Origin: an uncultured Enterobacterales bacterium
GTDB lineage: Bacteria; Pseudomonadota; Gammaproteobacteria; Enterobacterales; CALYQQ01
Direction of reading: 5' to 3'
DNA: 64,000 nt
NCBI GenBank assembly: GCA_945288535.1
Contig: CALYQQ010000002.1
Location: 124,001 to 188,000, forward strand
The position numbers were made by a program, and so were the translations under genes. Below the pieces are notes generated by a model. The model saw nothing but the letters and a program-made list of their open reading frames with translations. It did no database searches and was not told the DNA's origin. How positions within the stretch are numbered: position 1 is the first letter of the stretch; every line of letters starts with the position of its first letter. Positions 18,961 to 28,536 of this stretch are shown in pieces.

Positions 18961-19440
18961 ATGACACACTTAACTCATATTAAGGCTAATGGTGAAGCGC
19001 ATATGGTTGACGTATCAACTAAACAGGATACCGTACGCGAAGCGCGAGCTGAAGCTTATATTGAAATGAATAAAGATACATTACAAATGATTATTGATGG
19101 ACATCATGATAAAGGCGATGTATTTGCTACGGCACGTATTGCTGGTATACAGGCAGCAAAACGTTGCTGGGAATTAATTCCACTATGCCATCCTTTATTA
19201 CTAAGTAAAATTGATGTTTGCTTATATGCTCAACCAGAGTTTAATCGTGTGCGAATTGAGTCATGTTGTCGTTTATCAGGTAAAACGGGCGTAGAAATGG
19301 AAGCATTAACAGCAGTTTCTGTTGCGGCATTAACAATATATGATATGTGTAAAGCAATACAGAAAGATATGGTGATTAGTTCTATAAGACTATTAGCAAA
19401 ATCAGGTGGTAAATCAGGTAATTTTTCAATAATAGAATAA
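18961..19440 (+). CDS. moaC: Cyclic pyranopterin monophosphate synthase MoaC
   Basis: MoaC rearranges the product of MoaA to cyclic pyranopterin monophosphate in the cytoplasm, acting as a hexamer. The 159 residues (E. coli 161) carry the family hallmarks [70 protein letters not shown] and the catalytic lysine region [10 protein letters not shown]. No strong ribosome site is visible before 18961. The order moaB-moaC-moaD matches E. coli. Confidence 0.97.
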   Translation: MTHLTHIKANGEAHMVDVSTKQDTVREARAEAYIEMNKDTLQMIIDGHHDKGDVFATARIAGIQAAKRCWELIPLCHPLLLSKIDVCLYAQPEFNRVRIESCCRLSGKTGVEMEALTAVSVAALTIYDMCKAIQKDMVISSIRLLAKSGGKSGNFSIIE

Positions 19441-19520
19441 ATAATATTAAGGCCGTCTATTTTAGTGTATTTAGTCTAGGCTTAGATTCATTCATAATAA
19501 GTAAGATCATGAAGGTTTTT

Positions 19521-19766
19521 ATGATAAAAGTTGTTTTTTTTGCTCAAATTAGAGAATTAGTGGGTGTTGAGCAAATGAGTATTAATGAACCTTATGCAAC
19601 AGTAAATGATTTACGTCAGATGTTATGTCAACAAGGTAATAAATGGCAGCTAGCACTTGATCCGGAAAATTTGCTTATGGCAGTTAATTATACTTTGGTA
19701 AATGGAGAGCATCCATTACAAGATGGTGATGAAGTTGCTTTTTTCCCACCTGTAACCGGTGGTTAA
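19521..19766 (+). CDS. moaD: Molybdopterin synthase sulfur-carrier subunit MoaD
   Basis: MoaD is a ubiquitin-fold sulfur carrier. MoeB adenylylates its C-terminal glycine, it receives sulfur as a thiocarboxylate, and it donates this to MoaE. The chain starts MIKVVFFAQIRELVG and ends DEVAFFPPVTGG with the essential terminal Gly-Gly. I choose the ATG at 19521, which has AAGG nine bases upstream and gives 81 residues as in E. coli. An in-frame ATG at 19509 would add four residues. Confidence 0.95.
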   Translation: MIKVVFFAQIRELVGVEQMSINEPYATVNDLRQMLCQQGNKWQLALDPENLLMAVNYTLVNGEHPLQDGDEVAFFPPVTGG

Positions 19767-19767
19767 G

Positions 19768-20229
19768 ATGAAAAAAACACGTATTATTGTAAGTCACGTA
19801 CCTTTTAATATGAGTGAAGAATATCAATGGTTATCATCAAGTCAAAGTGATGGTGCAGTCGTTGTCTTTACGGGAAAGGTTCGTAATCATAATCAAGGTG
19901 ATGCTGTTTGTGCTTTAACGTTAGAGCATTATCCGGGTATGGTAGAAAAACGATTAAATGATATTGTTGAAGACGCAAGACGTCATTGGCATTTACAACG
20001 CATTACCATTATACATCGTGTAGGAAAATTATTACCTGGTGATGAAATCGTTCTGGTCGGTGTAACTAGCTCCCATCGTAAGGCAGCTTTTACAGCCGCC
20101 GAATATATTATGGATTTATTAAAAACTAATGTCCCATTTTGGAAGCGAGAAACTGTTGACGATGGCTCGCAACGTTGGGTTAAACCACGAGATATCGATA
20201 AACAAGCTGTGAAGCGCTGGATAAAATAA
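19768..20229 (+). CDS. moaE: Molybdopterin synthase catalytic subunit MoaE
   Basis: MoaE dimerises and, with two MoaD subunits, inserts the dithiolene sulfurs into cyclic pyranopterin monophosphate. Visible family blocks are DGAVVVFTGKVRNHNQGD, LTLEHYPGMVEKRL, IIHRVGKLLPGDEIVLVGV, the catalytic lysine region LLKTNVPFWKRE, and the C-terminal KRWIK. The ATG at 19768, one base after the moaD stop, gives 153 residues; a GTG at 19759 overlapping moaD is possible but adds nothing conserved. It is the last gene of moaABCDE. Confidence 0.96.
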   Translation: MKKTRIIVSHVPFNMSEEYQWLSSSQSDGAVVVFTGKVRNHNQGDAVCALTLEHYPGMVEKRLNDIVEDARRHWHLQRITIIHRVGKLLPGDEIVLVGVTSSHRKAAFTAAEYIMDLLKTNVPFWKRETVDDGSQRWVKPRDIDKQAVKRWIK

Positions 20230-20276
20230 TATATTGTTAACTGTAAATAAAATAAATTAGTAAATTATAGGCATTT

Positions 20277-21176
20277 ATGGGAATTTTTTCTCGGTTATTT
20301 GGATATTCTAATAAAATAATAAGTCAGCAAGCTAAAATATCAGCATCAAAAAATGAGCAGATAATAGCGAACTCTCAGTTAATTGATCATTTAGTTTTTA
20401 GTATTTTATATAATGAGTCTTCTTATTTTGATGTTTACAAGTTTTCTAATGTGCTACAAGATCAATTAGCAAAATTGGTTGAGTGCCACATTTCTGTTTT
20501 ACCTATGCTTGATAGTAAGCAATTATTGATAGGCTGGGGACAGCATGTTATTGAGTTAACCTATCTAACAGAACGTATTAGTCAAGAAACCTTAGCCATT
20601 TGTGTTGAGCCGGCAGCATATTCGCAAGATGAAAAATTGTTAGCTTATAAACATTCTGGTTATATTAGACTTCGTTATGTAGGTTATGAAGTAAATGCAT
20701 TACAACAATATATTGCATTAACATGTGTGGCTATTGCATTAGATGAATTAAAAGCAACGACTATAATTAATGAACGCGCACATACTTCATTACCTATTGC
20801 ACACTTTTTAAATATTGCTGAGATACAACGATTAGATTATATTCATTCATTACCAGTACTCATGTTATTTTGCGGTTTTATTAAATATCAACTCCCTGAA
20901 AATGGTTGTTATTGGTTGCGCACATATGGAGCAAGTCGTATTGAATTACCTGATTTTGCCGTACAAATGGATCCTGTAAAGGAAGTTTCATTTTATTACA
21001 ATACTTTTTTAGTGGTATATCGATATATTTCAGAAACGCAAATACAATTTAATGTCGGCGATAACATTCATCTTAATGAAGATGATACTATTTATTTGAG
21101 ATCGGCAACATCAGATGAATTTTTTCTTGAAAATGAAGGACTATTACTCGTGATGGAGTTTAATAAATCAAAATAG
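20277..21176 (+). CDS. Uncharacterised cytoplasmic protein, 299 residues
   Basis: I do not recognise this protein with confidence; a DUF4261-like relation is possible but unproven. It has no signal peptide or clear membrane segment. Features are a basic N-terminal tail (GIFSRLFGYSNKII), a central region with CVEPAAYSQDEKLLAYKHSGYIRLRY, TCVAIALDEL and NERAHTSLPIAHFLNIAEI, and an acidic C-terminal region (about 210-299) containing LRTYGASRIELPDFAVQMDP and GDNIHLNEDDTIYLRS. It sits 47 bases after moaE, between it and ybhL, which are neighbours in E. coli, so it looks like an insertion relative to that order. Confidence 0.75.
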   Translation: MGIFSRLFGYSNKIISQQAKISASKNEQIIANSQLIDHLVFSILYNESSYFDVYKFSNVLQDQLAKLVECHISVLPMLDSKQLLIGWGQHVIELTYLTERISQETLAICVEPAAYSQDEKLLAYKHSGYIRLRYVGYEVNALQQYIALTCVAIALDELKATTIINERAHTSLPIAHFLNIAEIQRLDYIHSLPVLMLFCGFIKYQLPENGCYWLRTYGASRIELPDFAVQMDPVKEVSFYYNTFLVVYRYISETQIQFNVGDNIHLNEDDTIYLRSATSDEFFLENEGLLLVMEFNKSK

Positions 21177-21659
21177 GTTTTATTTTATTGCTACATATTT
21201 AAGATAATATTCCATTATTTAGCAAATAAACAAACTATTATTTTTTAAATATGGATTATATGATTTATATTATAATATTATACTTATTTTAATAAGTAGC
21301 CATAAATTATTAAGGTAAAATTGGGTTATATTAATTATATAATACTATAGATTAAGTAGTCCTATGGTTAATTTAGTATTAAATTTAATATTGACGATTG
21401 ATCTGAATTATTAAAATTGATAATTTTACAATTACTCTAATAATAAGTGGATTAATAACTATTAAGAAGAGCAAAATTTAACTAAGCAACTTATTAACAT
21501 CTTAATTTAATGATTAATCAACGTTATTAGTTAGATAAACAGTATCTATTAGATAAATTTATTATAAAAAAGCTAAATATAGCGTGAATTATATTGCTTT
21601 AATTTAATCAATATTTATACTTACTAGTAATTATTTATGACAATGATAAGGGTATTTCA
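21177..21659. other. AT-rich gap before ybhL, no gene found
   Basis: This is 483 bases, extremely rich in A and T, with stops in all frames. It presumably contains the ybhL promoter. I see no RNA gene or clear operator. Confidence 0.5.
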
Positions 21660-22370
21660 ATGAACGGAAATAATCGATTACTTGTTCAAGGCTCTGAAGC
21701 CGGTGCCATACAAGAATTTATGGCAAGTATATATGGTTGGATGACCATCGGTTTACTGATAACCGCTTTTGTTGCTTGGTATGCAACAAGTAACGAAAAT
21801 ATAGCTTATGCTATTTTAACTTCTCCATTATTGTTTTTGGGAATTGTCGTAGGGCAATTTGCAGCTGTTATTAGTTTATCTTGGTTACTTAATCGTATTA
21901 ATGCACAAGCTGCAACAGCATTATTTATACTTTATTCTGTACTGACAGGCTTATTTTTATCAATGGTTTTAGTCCGTTATACAACTGTATCCATAACAAG
22001 CTCATTGTTTGTTACTGCTGGTACTTTTGCCGTAACAACAATATTTGGCTACACAACCAAACGTGATTTATCAAGTATGGGTAGCTTCTTATATATGGGA
22101 TTATTTGGTATTATATTAGCATCCATTGTTAATTTTTTCTTAAGTAGTCCGGCGATATATTGGGTCGTTACTTATGCTTCAGTAGGTATTTTTATCGGAT
22201 TAACTATATATGATACGCATAAATTAAAAGCTATGGGTGAGGAGTTAGAAGCTAGAGGTTGTCATCCTGAAGAAATGCGAAAATTTGCGATTTTTGGCGC
22301 ATTAGAGTTATATCTTGATTTTATTAACTTATTTATTTCCTTACTTCGTATAATAGGCGATCGTCGCTAA
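21660..22370 (+). CDS. ybhL: BAX inhibitor-1 family membrane protein YbhL
   Basis: This is an inner-membrane protein of the BI-1/TMBIM (UPF0005) family, with seven predicted membrane segments and 236 residues (E. coli YbhL 234). Family blocks include FMASIYGWMTIGLLITAFVAWY near the N-terminus, TTIFGYTTKRDLSSMG, and the C-terminal IGLTIYDTHKLK with the pore-associated aspartate, then FGALELYLDFINLFISLLRI. Members conduct protons or calcium in some systems; the role in bacteria is not settled. AAGGG at 21647-21651 is the ribosome site, and a terminator follows at 22402. Confidence 0.93.
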   Translation: MNGNNRLLVQGSEAGAIQEFMASIYGWMTIGLLITAFVAWYATSNENIAYAILTSPLLFLGIVVGQFAAVISLSWLLNRINAQAATALFILYSVLTGLFLSMVLVRYTTVSITSSLFVTAGTFAVTTIFGYTTKRDLSSMGSFLYMGLFGIILASIVNFFLSSPAIYWVVTYASVGIFIGLTIYDTHKLKAMGEELEARGCHPEEMRKFAIFGALELYLDFINLFISLLRIIGDRR

Positions 22371-22401
22371 TTATTAATAACTATTAAATTTACATCAATT
22401 A

Positions 22402-22434
22402 AAAAGCGCAATTTTATAAACTGCGCTTTTCTCT
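22402..22434 (+). terminator. Rho-independent terminator after ybhL
   Basis: AAAAGCGCA (22402-22410) pairs with TGCGCTTTT (22422-22430) around an 11-base loop, followed by CTCTT. It starts 31 bases after the ybhL stop. Confidence 0.8.
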
Positions 22435-24027
22435 TATGGGCATTCTAAAAATAGGGTAAATAAATCGTTTTATCAAGTAATCCTACAATGAATAGAATAA
22501 ACCAATAAAATCATTTATTAGTTAATTTATTTTATGATTAACCATGTTAATTAATTAATTTACTTAGATTAGTAAAAATAATGATTCAAATTAAATGATA
22601 TATTATTTTTAGTTGAAATGATGATGTTAAGTAAAGTGAAATCTATTAGTAGTAATGTAAAAAGTATTTATAAACTATTTTTCTTATTTTTTTAACTTAT
22701 TTTCTAAATAATACTAAAAATAGCTTTTTATATTGTAACGCAAATTTTAGTTAGTCTATTTCTGATCCATCTATAATTATTGATTAACATCAATCACTTT
22801 TATTGACAAAATTTTACTCTTTATATTTTTTTTTATTGTTGTAATACAAATAGGACTTGCTCTAATTATAGATAACATATTATTTTTGTGGATTATTATT
22901 TATACATAGGCATTATAATGACACTTTTATGTATTATTTTATTTTAAACCATTAGATTGATTCATGTAGATAAAAATAGATAATAGTTGTTTTGTTTTTT
23001 TTAATTACTTTTTCTTAGTTATATCATGTGGATATTGAGTGTAATTCTGGCAGCATTTTTGAAGATAAGCGTACTAAGAAAAGAATATAGAAATATCATT
23101 ATAAACGAGATATTGTATACAATATTCTTCATTTAAGAAATCAGTTATCACCTAATGAAACGCCTTATTATCAGTTATTAACTGATAATGAGTTCCTCTT
23201 CAATATTAATAATAGTCACGCGTTTTTATTAATTTGCATTGTAAAGAATAAATGCATAAAAATCTTATATCATATTAAATTTAATCAAAATAAACTTTAA
23301 TAAATATAATGTTGAGTAGTATTGTAATATAAAGAATAGGTTAATTGAATTAAATTAATGCACTGCATCAATCTAATTGTTTATTCGAAGTAAAAGCTCT
23401 TGAAGCTTTTGATGACTACATCGATATATCAGAAAATGTGTACTGCATTGATAGAGTATCATAATAAAATAGAGACTCATTATGACTTTGCTTGGTTATT
23501 GCATAAAGTGGAATAAATAGCACAAGCTTGTGACATATTAAACAAGATTAAATTTTATATTATAGATATTCACGCATTATTAAAGATTGAATAAATTTTG
23601 GTTAAAAAATGGTTGAAATACTAAATTGACTATCTCAATAGCAATTACTCCTAGTAAGAAAATAATTACTAAAATAAAATTTACTACGTTTAATATAATA
23701 AAATATGCAGACTAATATTGAATTAATTATTTTTTCCTACTTAAAAGGCCTTTTTCTTGTAATATATTACTTAAAAAATTTTATTATCTCATTCTTTGAT
23801 ATGTAAAAATATGAGTAGTTATTAAAATTAAATTATTAAAGAAATCAAGATGATAACTATTTCATTCTTGATATAATGTCATTTACATTATGAAAGCGTA
23901 CTCGAATAAAATCATTCACTAAAGTGAAATTTAAATAGAGTAGTGGTAAAAATTACTAAGTAGAAAATATCAATACTGTCCTAATGAATTAAAACATATT
24001 AAATAAAATAAGAGGTAAAGGGATCGC
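22435..24027. other. 1.6-kb non-coding gap upstream of putP, where E. coli carries putA
   Basis: No intact gene is visible. In E. coli putA is divergent from putP; no PutA remnant can be recognised here. Inverted repeats are present: ATTATCAGTTA/TAACTGATAAT (23167-23189), ATAATGT/ACATTAT (23873-23879 and 23885-23891), and ATCAAGA/TCTTGAT just upstream of the latter. The last two lie about 140 bases before putP. Confidence 0.5.
23167..23189. repeat. Perfect 11-bp inverted repeat in the ybhL-putP gap
   Basis: ATTATCAGTTA (23167-23177) and TAACTGATAAT (23179-23189) are perfect complements around a single T. The symmetry is too long for chance to be the easiest explanation even in AT-rich DNA. 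It could be a protein-binding dyad or the stem of a lost gene's terminator, but no T-tract follows. Confidence 0.5.
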
Positions 24028-25515
24028 ATGAATGCCGGCATACCAATGATAGTAACGTTTATTGTTTATATTTTAGGTGTAATGGTTATTGGACTATTAG
24101 CCTGGCGAGCAACTAAAAATTTTGATGATTTTATATTAGGAGGTCGACGTTTAGGTAGCTTAGTAACAGCTTTATCTGCAGGGGCTTCAGATATGAGTGG
24201 TTGGTTATTGATGGGATTACCGGGTGCTATTTTTGTTTACGGTATCTCCAAAAGCTGGATCGCTATTGGTTTGATTATTGGTGCTTATATCAATTGGTTA
24301 TTAGTTGCTGGAAGATTAAGAGTTCATACAGAAGTTAATAATAATGCGTTGACTATTCCTGATTATTTTACACAGCGGTTTGAAGATAAAAGTAATGTAT
24401 TAAAAGTTTTATCAGCTTTCATTATTTTATTATTTTTCACTATTTATTGTGCGTCAGGAATCGTTGCTGGGGCGCAATTATTTGAAAGTACATTCCAAAT
24501 TGATTATTCAATCGCATTATGGTTAGGCGCTGCCGCAACAATTCTTTATACTGCTATTGGTGGATTCTTAGCTGTCAGCTGGATCGATACTATACAAGCA
24601 ACACTTATGATTTTTGCCCTCATTTTAACGCCAATATTTGTTATTCTGAATTTAGGTGGAATTCATGTCTCTCTTGAGCGAATTGTTCTAGAAAACCCAG
24701 ATAACATTAATATGATGAAAAATGTGAGTTGTATTGCTGTAATATCGAGTTTAGGGTGGGGATTAGGCTATTTTGGACAACCCCATATTCTAGCACGATT
24801 TATGGCAGCGGATTCTCATCGCGTTATGCGTAATGCTCGTCGAATCAGTATGACCTGGATGATACTTTGCTTGGTGGGTGCAATAGCTGTTGGTTTTTTT
24901 GGTATAGCCTATTTTGCAAATAACTCATCTCAGGCAACAGAGGTGCAAGCGAATAATGAAGTAATTTTTATTGCGTTAGCTAAACTTTTATTTAATCCTT
25001 GGCTTGCGGGTATTTTGTTATCGGCCATTTTGGCTGCAATTATGAGTACATTAAGTTGCCAGTTGTTAGTTTGTGCAAGTGCTATTACAGAGGATTTTTA
25101 TAAACCTTTTTTTCGTCCTAGAGCAAGTCAAAAAGAATTAGTTTGGATTGGACGCGCTATGGTTATTTTAATATCACTTATTGCTATTTTTATTGCTTAT
25201 GATCCAAATAGCCGTGTACTCTCATTAGTAAGTTATGCTTGGGCGGGGTTTGGTGCAGCATTTGGTCCAGTGATCTTACTATCTGTATTGTGGCGAAACG
25301 TTACTCGTAATGGTGTTATAGCAGGTATGCTAGTTGGTGCCGGTACTGTATTAGTTTGGATCAATTATGCCTGGTTTAATTTATATGAAATTATTCCTGG
25401 ATTCTTGTTTGCTACAATAACTATTATTTTAGTTAGTTTGTTGGAGAAGCCATCTGAATCTATGCTTACGCGCTTTAAACAAGCTGAAGAAGAACTTTCA
25501 TCTGCAGACGAATAA
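24028..25515 (+). CDS. putP: Sodium/proline symporter PutP
   Basis: PutP imports proline with Na+ across the inner membrane (solute:sodium symporter family). The 495 residues (E. coli 502) have about 13 membrane segments. Diagnostic blocks are FILGGRRLGSLVTALSAGASDMSGWLLMGLPGA (about 37-69, written here across the Na+/proline-binding region), WINWLLV-like YINWLLVAGRLR, and FGQPHILARFMA. GAGG at 24011-24014 with AAAGGGA after it is the ribosome site. The catabolic partner putA is missing from its usual place, so uptake here may serve protein synthesis or osmoprotection; that is inference. Confidence 0.95.
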   Translation: MNAGIPMIVTFIVYILGVMVIGLLAWRATKNFDDFILGGRRLGSLVTALSAGASDMSGWLLMGLPGAIFVYGISKSWIAIGLIIGAYINWLLVAGRLRVHTEVNNNALTIPDYFTQRFEDKSNVLKVLSAFIILLFFTIYCASGIVAGAQLFESTFQIDYSIALWLGAAATILYTAIGGFLAVSWIDTIQATLMIFALILTPIFVILNLGGIHVSLERIVLENPDNINMMKNVSCIAVISSLGWGLGYFGQPHILARFMAADSHRVMRNARRISMTWMILCLVGAIAVGFFGIAYFANNSSQATEVQANNEVIFIALAKLLFNPWLAGILLSAILAAIMSTLSCQLLVCASAITEDFYKPFFRPRASQKELVWIGRAMVILISLIAIFIAYDPNSRVLSLVSYAWAGFGAAFGPVILLSVLWRNVTRNGVIAGMLVGAGTVLVWINYAWFNLYEIIPGFLFATITIILVSLLEKPSESMLTRFKQAEEELSSADE

Positions 25516-25531
25516 TTAATTTATGCTGTAT

Positions 25532-25567
25532 ACGCTTTGTTCAGATTATAAAAGAAGAACAAAGCGT
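25532..25567. terminator. Hairpin after putP
   Basis: ACGCTTTGTTC (25532-25542) pairs perfectly with GAACAAAGCGT (25557-25567), 17 bases after the putP stop. The flanking T-tract is poor, so it may be an RNA-stabilising hairpin or a weak terminator. Confidence 0.6.
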
Positions 25568-25776
25568 TATCATAATATATAATTTTTAACATCTTTGTAT
25601 TAATACGATATAAGTTTATTTTATTTCTATTCTCATTTTGTTTTATATATTATTTTTTACGCTTTTAATTATCCCTAACTATTTGTTTAATAATACGATA
25701 TATCTCTGACTAGTAGTTATTAACTCGTGTACTACACTTATAGTGAAGTTAATAATCATCTTATGAGGATATTTTC

Positions 25777-26466
25777 ATGGCTCGTAGTCTCAAAAGTACA
25801 ACTGCCAATTCGACAACGACTAAAGCAGCGGTTAGTAAATCAACAACTGCAAAATCAGCAGCAACCAAATCAGCAGCAGCAAAAGTAGATGTAGCACCAG
25901 AGAAAGATGTTAATAAGCAAAAAAGCGCAGTTAAAGCAATTAGTTCTAATGCTAAAAGTTTAAGAAATGCGCCATTAGCTACGCCAACAGATTTATCTAA
26001 AGATGCTACAAAAAATATAAGTGCAGTAATGAACAGTGTATTGGCAGATATCTTTGCGTTATATTTAAAAACAAAGAATTTTCATTGGCATCTTAGTGGT
26101 CCACACTTTCGTGATTATCATTTAATGTTTGACGAACAAGGTAGTCAATTGTTTGCGATGACAGATGTCATTGCAGAGCGTGTTCGTAAAGTGGGTGGAA
26201 GAACTTTAAAATCAATTGGTCAAATAGCTGCAATGCAAACAGTTATGGACAATGATGCTGATTATGTAGAACCCCTTGATATGCTCGCAGAGCTTTGTGA
26301 AGATAATAAAAATTTAAATGCTAAATTACGTAGAGCACATGAAGTATGTGACGAATTTAATGATGTTGCTACTGCTAGCTTGCTGGAAAATTGGATTGAT
26401 GAGACAGAACGTCGTACCTGGTTTTTATTTGAAGCTAATCGTAGAGCAATGACGACGGGTCACTAG
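25777..26466 (+). CDS. dps: Dps-family ferritin-like protein with a long basic N-terminal tail
   Basis: Dps proteins form 12-subunit shells that store iron, consume peroxide and often bind DNA. The ferritin-like domain covers about residues 70-229. The ferroxidase ligands are in KNFHWHLSGPHFRDYHLMFDEQG, with MTDVIAERVRKVGG and NWIDETERRTWFLFEA after it. The first 65 or so residues are a low-complexity, Lys/Ala/Ser/Thr-rich tail with repeated KSTTAKSAATKSAAAK-like units, resembling histone H1 tails. The total of 229 residues compares with 167 in E. coli. The tail probably binds DNA. GAGG at 25763-25766 supports the start. Confidence 0.92.
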   Translation: MARSLKSTTANSTTTKAAVSKSTTAKSAATKSAAAKVDVAPEKDVNKQKSAVKAISSNAKSLRNAPLATPTDLSKDATKNISAVMNSVLADIFALYLKTKNFHWHLSGPHFRDYHLMFDEQGSQLFAMTDVIAERVRKVGGRTLKSIGQIAAMQTVMDNDADYVEPLDMLAELCEDNKNLNAKLRRAHEVCDEFNDVATASLLENWIDETERRTWFLFEANRRAMTTGH

Positions 26467-26479
26467 CAGAATATACTTA

Positions 26480-26516
26480 CCTGTTATATGTTTTATAAAC
26501 ATGTAACGGGTATTTT
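26480..26516 (+). terminator. Rho-independent terminator after dps
   Basis: CCTGTTATATGTTT (26480-26493) pairs with AAACATGTAACGGG (26497-26510) with only G-U exceptions and a three-base loop, followed by TATTTT. Confidence 0.8.
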
Positions 26517-26762
26517 CTTATATCGCGTAAAAATCACTGTCCTCCTTTCTAACTATGAAAGGATATTAAATACTGCATTGTTATTTCTATAATCAACTAT
26601 TGTATAGTTAAATAAAAATTCTATTAATAATATAATTTATAAATATCTATTATTAACAAGCTCATCCACTGTAAAAAAAGCATTTTATTGCTGATTGCAA
26701 CTCGTTACATATAATATATGTGTTTATTTTTATATTTTCATTAATATCATCGTAGAAAAAAG

Positions 26763-27695
26763 TTATTTTGTTATTAACAGAGCTAATAACTGCTGATAGC
26801 TATTTGCTGTTCTTACTTTACCAAAAAGCGTAGACGCTTCGTCGTACTCTTTACGTAGATAATTCAACCACTGCTTGATTCGCGCAACATGATAAAAACC
26901 AGAATCATAACTATTTTCCATGTAAACATAACGTTGCAATAAAGCGAATACTTCAGCCCATGGCATTTTTTGGGCTTGTTTTGTAATAACAGAAGCTAAA
27001 TTTGGGATAGTTAATGCGCCACGTCCGACCATTAATGCCTGGCATCCCGATATTGTTAAGCATGCTTGCGCATCTTGTTTATTCCATATTTCTCCATTTG
27101 CTATTACAGGAATTGATAATTTTTGGCGAATTTCGCCAATCGATTGCCAATTAATACGGTCTTTTTTATAGCCATCTTCTTTTGTCCTACCATGAATAAC
27201 AATTTCATCGGCACCGCCTTGTTGAACAGCATCAGCTATTTCAAAACGTGGCTCAATTGAATCCCAACCTAAACGCACCTTTACGGATAAAGTTTGTTGA
27301 CAAGGTATTGCTTTGCGAACAGTACGCGTGATCTGATAAATTAATTCCGGATTTTTTAGCAAACTTGCACCGCCTTCACTGCCCGTAACTTTTTTAGCTG
27401 GACAACCACAATTTATGTCAATGCCTTGTGAACCAAGCTCGATTGCCCTTATGGCATTCTCTGCCATCCAATTAGGGCAACTACCTAATAGCTGAACACG
27501 TACGGGTGTGCCCGATTGAGTCAGTCCGTTATTCAGGAGTTCTGGACAAAGCCGGTAAAACGTCTTTTTAGGGAGGCGTGTATTAACTACTCGAATAAAT
27601 TCAGTAACACATAAATTATAATTGTTAATTTCAGTAAGTAACTGGCGCACCAAAGGATCGAGTACACCTTCCATCGGTGCTAATAATATACGCAT
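26763..27695 (-). CDS. dusC: tRNA-dihydrouridine(16) synthase DusC
   Basis: This is an FMN-dependent enzyme that reduces uridine in tRNA (position 16 for DusC). The protein has 310 residues (E. coli 315) and starts [20 protein letters not shown]. The catalytic cysteine lies in [23 protein letters not shown]; phosphate and FMN contacts are in [19 protein letters not shown] and ALMVGRGAL. The C-terminal helical domain has [13 protein letters not shown], which fits the DusC rather than DusA or DusB type. In E. coli dusC neighbours yohJ-yohK, which are also nearby here. Confidence 0.93.
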   Translation of the reverse strand: MRILLAPMEGVLDPLVRQLLTEINNYNLCVTEFIRVVNTRLPKKTFYRLCPELLNNGLTQSGTPVRVQLLGSCPNWMAENAIRAIELGSQGIDINCGCPAKKVTGSEGGASLLKNPELIYQITRTVRKAIPCQQTLSVKVRLGWDSIEPRFEIADAVQQGGADEIVIHGRTKEDGYKKDRINWQSIGEIRQKLSIPVIANGEIWNKQDAQACLTISGCQALMVGRGALTIPNLASVITKQAQKMPWAEVFALLQRYVYMENSYDSGFYHVARIKQWLNYLRKEYDEASTLFGKVRTANSYQQLLALLITK

Positions 27696-27781
27696 GCTTA
27701 GGAGATCTATCTATAAATATATGCTATAAATGTTATCAAATACCCAATGGATTAATGTAGAGTTAATAAATATTGCACTAA

Positions 27782-28534
27782 CTAATGACTACATATTGGG
27801 CAATTTGGATTTCGCTTTAACTTTATTTCTTTAAATTGCATTGTCATCGTATCAACTAGTAATAAACGACCTAAAGCAACATGGCCAAAGTGTGTTAGGA
27901 TTTTAATCGCTTCCATTGCTTGCAGGCTACCTATGATGCCAACTAAAGGTGCCATAACACCTGATTCGCTACAGGTTACATCATGTGATCCAAGTAATTG
28001 ACTAAAGCAATGATAACAAGGTTCATCATGTTGATAGGTAAATACCATAATTTGCCCTTCCATACGGATAGCGGCACCGGATATTAATGGAATGCGATGA
28101 AAATAACAAATCTGATTAAGTTGATTACGGGTTGTAATATTATCTGTGCAATCAACAACGAGATCTACTTGAGTAATAAGCTCATCTAAATTTACATTCT
28201 GAGTCGCTTTATTTAGGCAGACAATATTACAATGAGGATTAATTTTCGATAAGGTTAACCGTGCTGATTCGACTTTAGCCATACCTATATTGTCATCATA
28301 GTGAAGAACCTGTCGTTGTAAATTGGATAATGTAACCGTATCAAAATCTAATAACATTAATAAACCAACGCCAGCAGAAGCTAAGTATTGTGAAACTGCA
28401 CAACCTAAACCACCTAGTCCAACAATTAATACGCGCGCTTGTTTTAATTTTTCTTGGCCATCAAAATCAAAACCTTGTAAAACAATTTGCCGATTATAAC
28501 GAAGCATCTCTTCACGGCTAAGTTGAATTGTCAT
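27782..28534 (-). CDS. moeB: Molybdopterin-synthase adenylyltransferase MoeB
   Basis: MoeB activates the MoaD C-terminus with ATP so that it can accept sulfur. The E1-like Rossmann fold has VGLGGLGCAVSQYLASAGVG at about 37-57, and the downstream acidic and asparagine blocks LLDFDTVTLSNLQRQVLH and DCTDN. The structural zinc site is CYHCF together with the C-terminal CPIC. The length is 250 residues (E. coli 249). The start is 2 bases after the moeA stop, so moeAB form one coupled operon, as in E. coli. Confidence 0.96.
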   Translation of the reverse strand: MTIQLSREEMLRYNRQIVLQGFDFDGQEKLKQARVLIVGLGGLGCAVSQYLASAGVGLLMLLDFDTVTLSNLQRQVLHYDDNIGMAKVESARLTLSKINPHCNIVCLNKATQNVNLDELITQVDLVVDCTDNITTRNQLNQICYFHRIPLISGAAIRMEGQIMVFTYQHDEPCYHCFSQLLGSHDVTCSESGVMAPLVGIIGSLQAMEAIKILTHFGHVALGRLLLVDTMTMQFKEIKLKRNPNCPICSH

Positions 28535-28536
28535 TA

